Below, piece by piece: positions 62,176 to 64,000 of a stretch of DNA of 64,000 bases (its first letter is position 1; every line of letters begins with the position of its first letter). The DNA is taken from the NCBI GenBank assembly GCA_910587865.1, contig CAJUNX010000009.1, positions 54,375 to 118,374 on the forward strand. The letters are read 5' to 3'. A program made the position numbers and the translations under genes. Source of the stretch: an uncultured Roseburia sp. GTDB lineage: Bacteria > Bacillota > Clostridia > Lachnospirales > Lachnospiraceae. The notes below the pieces were generated by a model, which was not told the origin of the DNA, searched no databases, and saw only the letters and a list, made by a program, of their open reading frames with translations.

Positions 62176-62400
62176 CTATTTATCTTCCCCAGTGTCCATA
62201 TAAATACGGCTTTCGTCCAGGCTTTCTATTGTTCCTGATTTCTTTTCGGGCAGATAAGCATCCATATCAATCATTATATCCTGTATATTACTTTCAGAAT
62301 CACCATTGCCGAATTTATCTGGCATAACCTCCTCCATATAAGAAAGCAGTTCGGGTATTTCTTCAGGAATTATATTAGCATTGTCGGCATACACATCCAT
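62176..62400 (-). CDS. Short acidic ORF at the mobile-element junction
   Basis: 74 codons, very acidic and AT-richer than neighbours (NANIIPEEIPELLSYMEEVM, then YLPEKKSGTIESLDES). It begins with ATG overlapping the 3' end of the truncated helicase in another frame and has no ribosome-binding site. No family is recognised. It may be the 3' remnant of another gene joined by deletion to the helicase, or a distinct small protein. Confidence 0.4.
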   Translation of the reverse strand: MDVYADNANIIPEEIPELLSYMEEVMPDKFGNGDSESNIQDIMIDMDAYLPEKKSGTIESLDESRIYMDTGEDK

Positions 62401-64000
62401 TGCCGTCCTTCAGCATCAGATCCGGGGAAATGCGGTACAGCAGATGGAAGATGCCAGAGCTGTAACCGTTGATAAGCGTCGCTGTCATTCCAACTACTTT
62501 CTTTGCTGCCTGGAATAACTCCCCCATGGCGTCACCCTGACCGGAATTATTGTTGTAATTGTGAAGCTCGTCTACAATCAGCCCGTCTATTTTTCCGTGC
62601 ATATGGCGCTTGATGTAGGTTGACAAAGGGAACCGCCTGTATGCACCCGTATTGGGAAAGCATCCGTCCGGATCATCCGCAACCGCCTGTACCGCATCAT
62701 ACAGTGCAGGCTTCTTCTTCAATCCTTTCAGGTACTGGGCGGCCTGCCTGCGGTGGACGAAACCGAAGTTTGAGACCTTCACCCATTCTGACTGCTGTTC
62801 CGGGCGCAGCGCTGTCCATAACAGGGAGCCGCAGTTTTCGCACTTGTGGTTCTGCTTATTTTCCCGCTTGAAGAATAATGCATCCGCCGGAACCCTGTAT
62901 TTTGAGCCATCGTCAGTCAGTTCCATCTCTATTGTCTGGCCGCAGTCAGGGCAGAGGAATGCTTCCCTGCGCCCATTCCATCTGACTGCAGGACGCTTCA
63001 TATAGCCGTCGCGGGCTTTCTCCTTTGACATAATCACGTAACAGGTTTTCGTGTCCCTTTCATATGCAGCATAGGCGTTTTGCAGTTCCGTAATGCTGTT
63101 TATGACTACAGCGAAAGTATCCGGCAAAGATTCCTCAATTTCCCGTACCCACTTCTTTGTCATATGGGAAGGACACAGGACAATATTGAAATGTTTTTCC
63201 GGCCGTTCTCCGGGAGTTTTCCTCTGCTGGTAAGAATGGAGCGCAGCCAGCCCAATCTTTGTCTTCCCTGCCCCGCATTCGGCGATACACAGGGTAGCCT
63301 TCCCTCTCTCCAGGCAACGTTTATGCGCTTCACAAACGGCAAGCTGGGCGTCATACAGGCTGTATCCTGCATTCTTTTTGATATTCTCATTTACTGCCAG
63401 TATCTCCGGCGACAATGCTTCCACAGCCGGGTCAAACAGCGGCTGGAACTGGTTTTTGATGCGCTCTGCGATCATAACGCCAAATGCATCCAGATACTTC
63501 GTCACGGAACGGACAGCAGGAAATTTATTTCCGTTAGTGCCTGGGATTGCGATAGCGCCGGATTTCAGCCCGTCATTCATTACGGAGATAACGTTCTCTT
63601 CACCCTTTGTCACGGAAAACAGCCATACGTCAAACTTCTCCCGGCAGGAAACCACCTGCAGGGGCTTCAATATCTTCCTGTCCTGTAATTCTGATAGCAC
63701 ATACTCCTTGAATTCCGGTATCAGCGGGACGCCGGTTTTCTTATCCAGTTCCTCAAACAGCCGATACCTGTTGCCCTGCTCGCAGAACAGGTAGCATTTA
63801 CGGGGCATGTCCGGCTTATCTGCACTTTTGTTTTCCTCCCCGTCATTGTTGTTGTCGGCATTCACTTCCCCATCACGGATTATCAGGGTAGCTTCTGCAT
63901 AAATGCCGTCATGGGATAATTCCCTGCGGTATTGTTTCATGCGGCTACATAAAATAAGCGGCTCGCCGTCAATTTCAACCGTTACGGAACCGCCCCCGTA
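62375..64000 (-). pseudogene. Truncated SNF2/DEAD-like helicase of a mobile element (5' end beyond window)
   Basis: Open to the right edge without a stop; the first visible residues read SVTVEIDGEPLILCSRMKQY upstream of an internal ATG at 63940. Walker A is CIAECGAGKTKIGLAALHSY, Walker B/DEAH-type IDGLIVDELHNYNN, and motif III VVGMTATLINGYSSG. A zinc-ribbon-like insert (CPDCGQTIEME...CENCGSL) lies between them. The second RecA domain expected after LLYRISPDLMLKDG is missing: the frame ends nine codons later. Such helicases occur in integrative conjugative elements of Firmicutes (from memory). This is either a degraded copy or a deletion joint. Confidence 0.7.

Overview
The window looks like a chromosomal segment of a moderately GC-rich, flagellated member of the Clostridia, most likely Lachnospiraceae. 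This rests on gene content: a cdaA-cdaR-glmM operon, mbl-flhO-flhP order, adjacent comFC-yvyF, a perfect Gram-positive LexA (Cheo) box, RecD2, and a LoaP antiterminator at a polysaccharide locus. The genus cannot be fixed by reading alone. No tRNA, rRNA or CRISPR array was seen.

Region 1 (about 59-28917, all minus strand) is a large exopolysaccharide/capsule locus. It holds two initiating sugar transferases, two Wzz-type co-polymerases, a Wzx flippase, a Wzy-like polymerase, several membrane proteins, about eight glycosyltransferases, nucleotide-sugar enzymes (a CapD/FlaA1-type dehydratase and two epimerases), an OafA-type acyltransferase and a compact FkbH + acyl carrier protein + hexapeptide acyltransferase module. 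Near its left end loaP is followed by an intrinsic terminator, then a new promoter and a short structured leader before the second sugar transferase. The operon that LoaP probably controls therefore starts here and runs off the left edge.

Region 2 (29013-40372, minus) is a rhamnose/ABC-exporter block. It contains the complete dTDP-rhamnose set (rfbA, B, C, D), an ABC polysaccharide exporter (Wzm/Wzt with a C-terminal carbohydrate-binding domain), a methyltransferase and kinase-like pair that resembles a split WbdD chain terminator, and a GtrB/GtrII-like glucosylation pair. The locus thus carries both Wzx/Wzy and ABC-dependent export.

Region 3 (40376-47418, minus) is housekeeping: HPr, glmM, cdaR, cdaA (c-di-AMP synthesis) with two membrane proteins, then yvyF and comFC. 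Region 4 (47570-50510, plus) is the only plus-strand operon: a TrpX-like lipoprotein, permease and ATPase with a strong promoter and a palindromic operator. Region 5 (50647-56394, minus) holds recD2 and the mbl-flhO-flhP-flgJ group, with a sigma-D type promoter in front of flhO.

Region 6 (56935-64000, minus) is uvrA and uvrB behind a LexA box. It is followed by a truncated helicase that looks like mobile-element cargo and enters from the right edge. The 5' end of uvrB has codon usage unlike the rest of the gene, which suggests a recombination junction. Noncoding structures include two copies of a long hairpin repeat family, a fold-back element of about 159 bp, and several tandem repeats.
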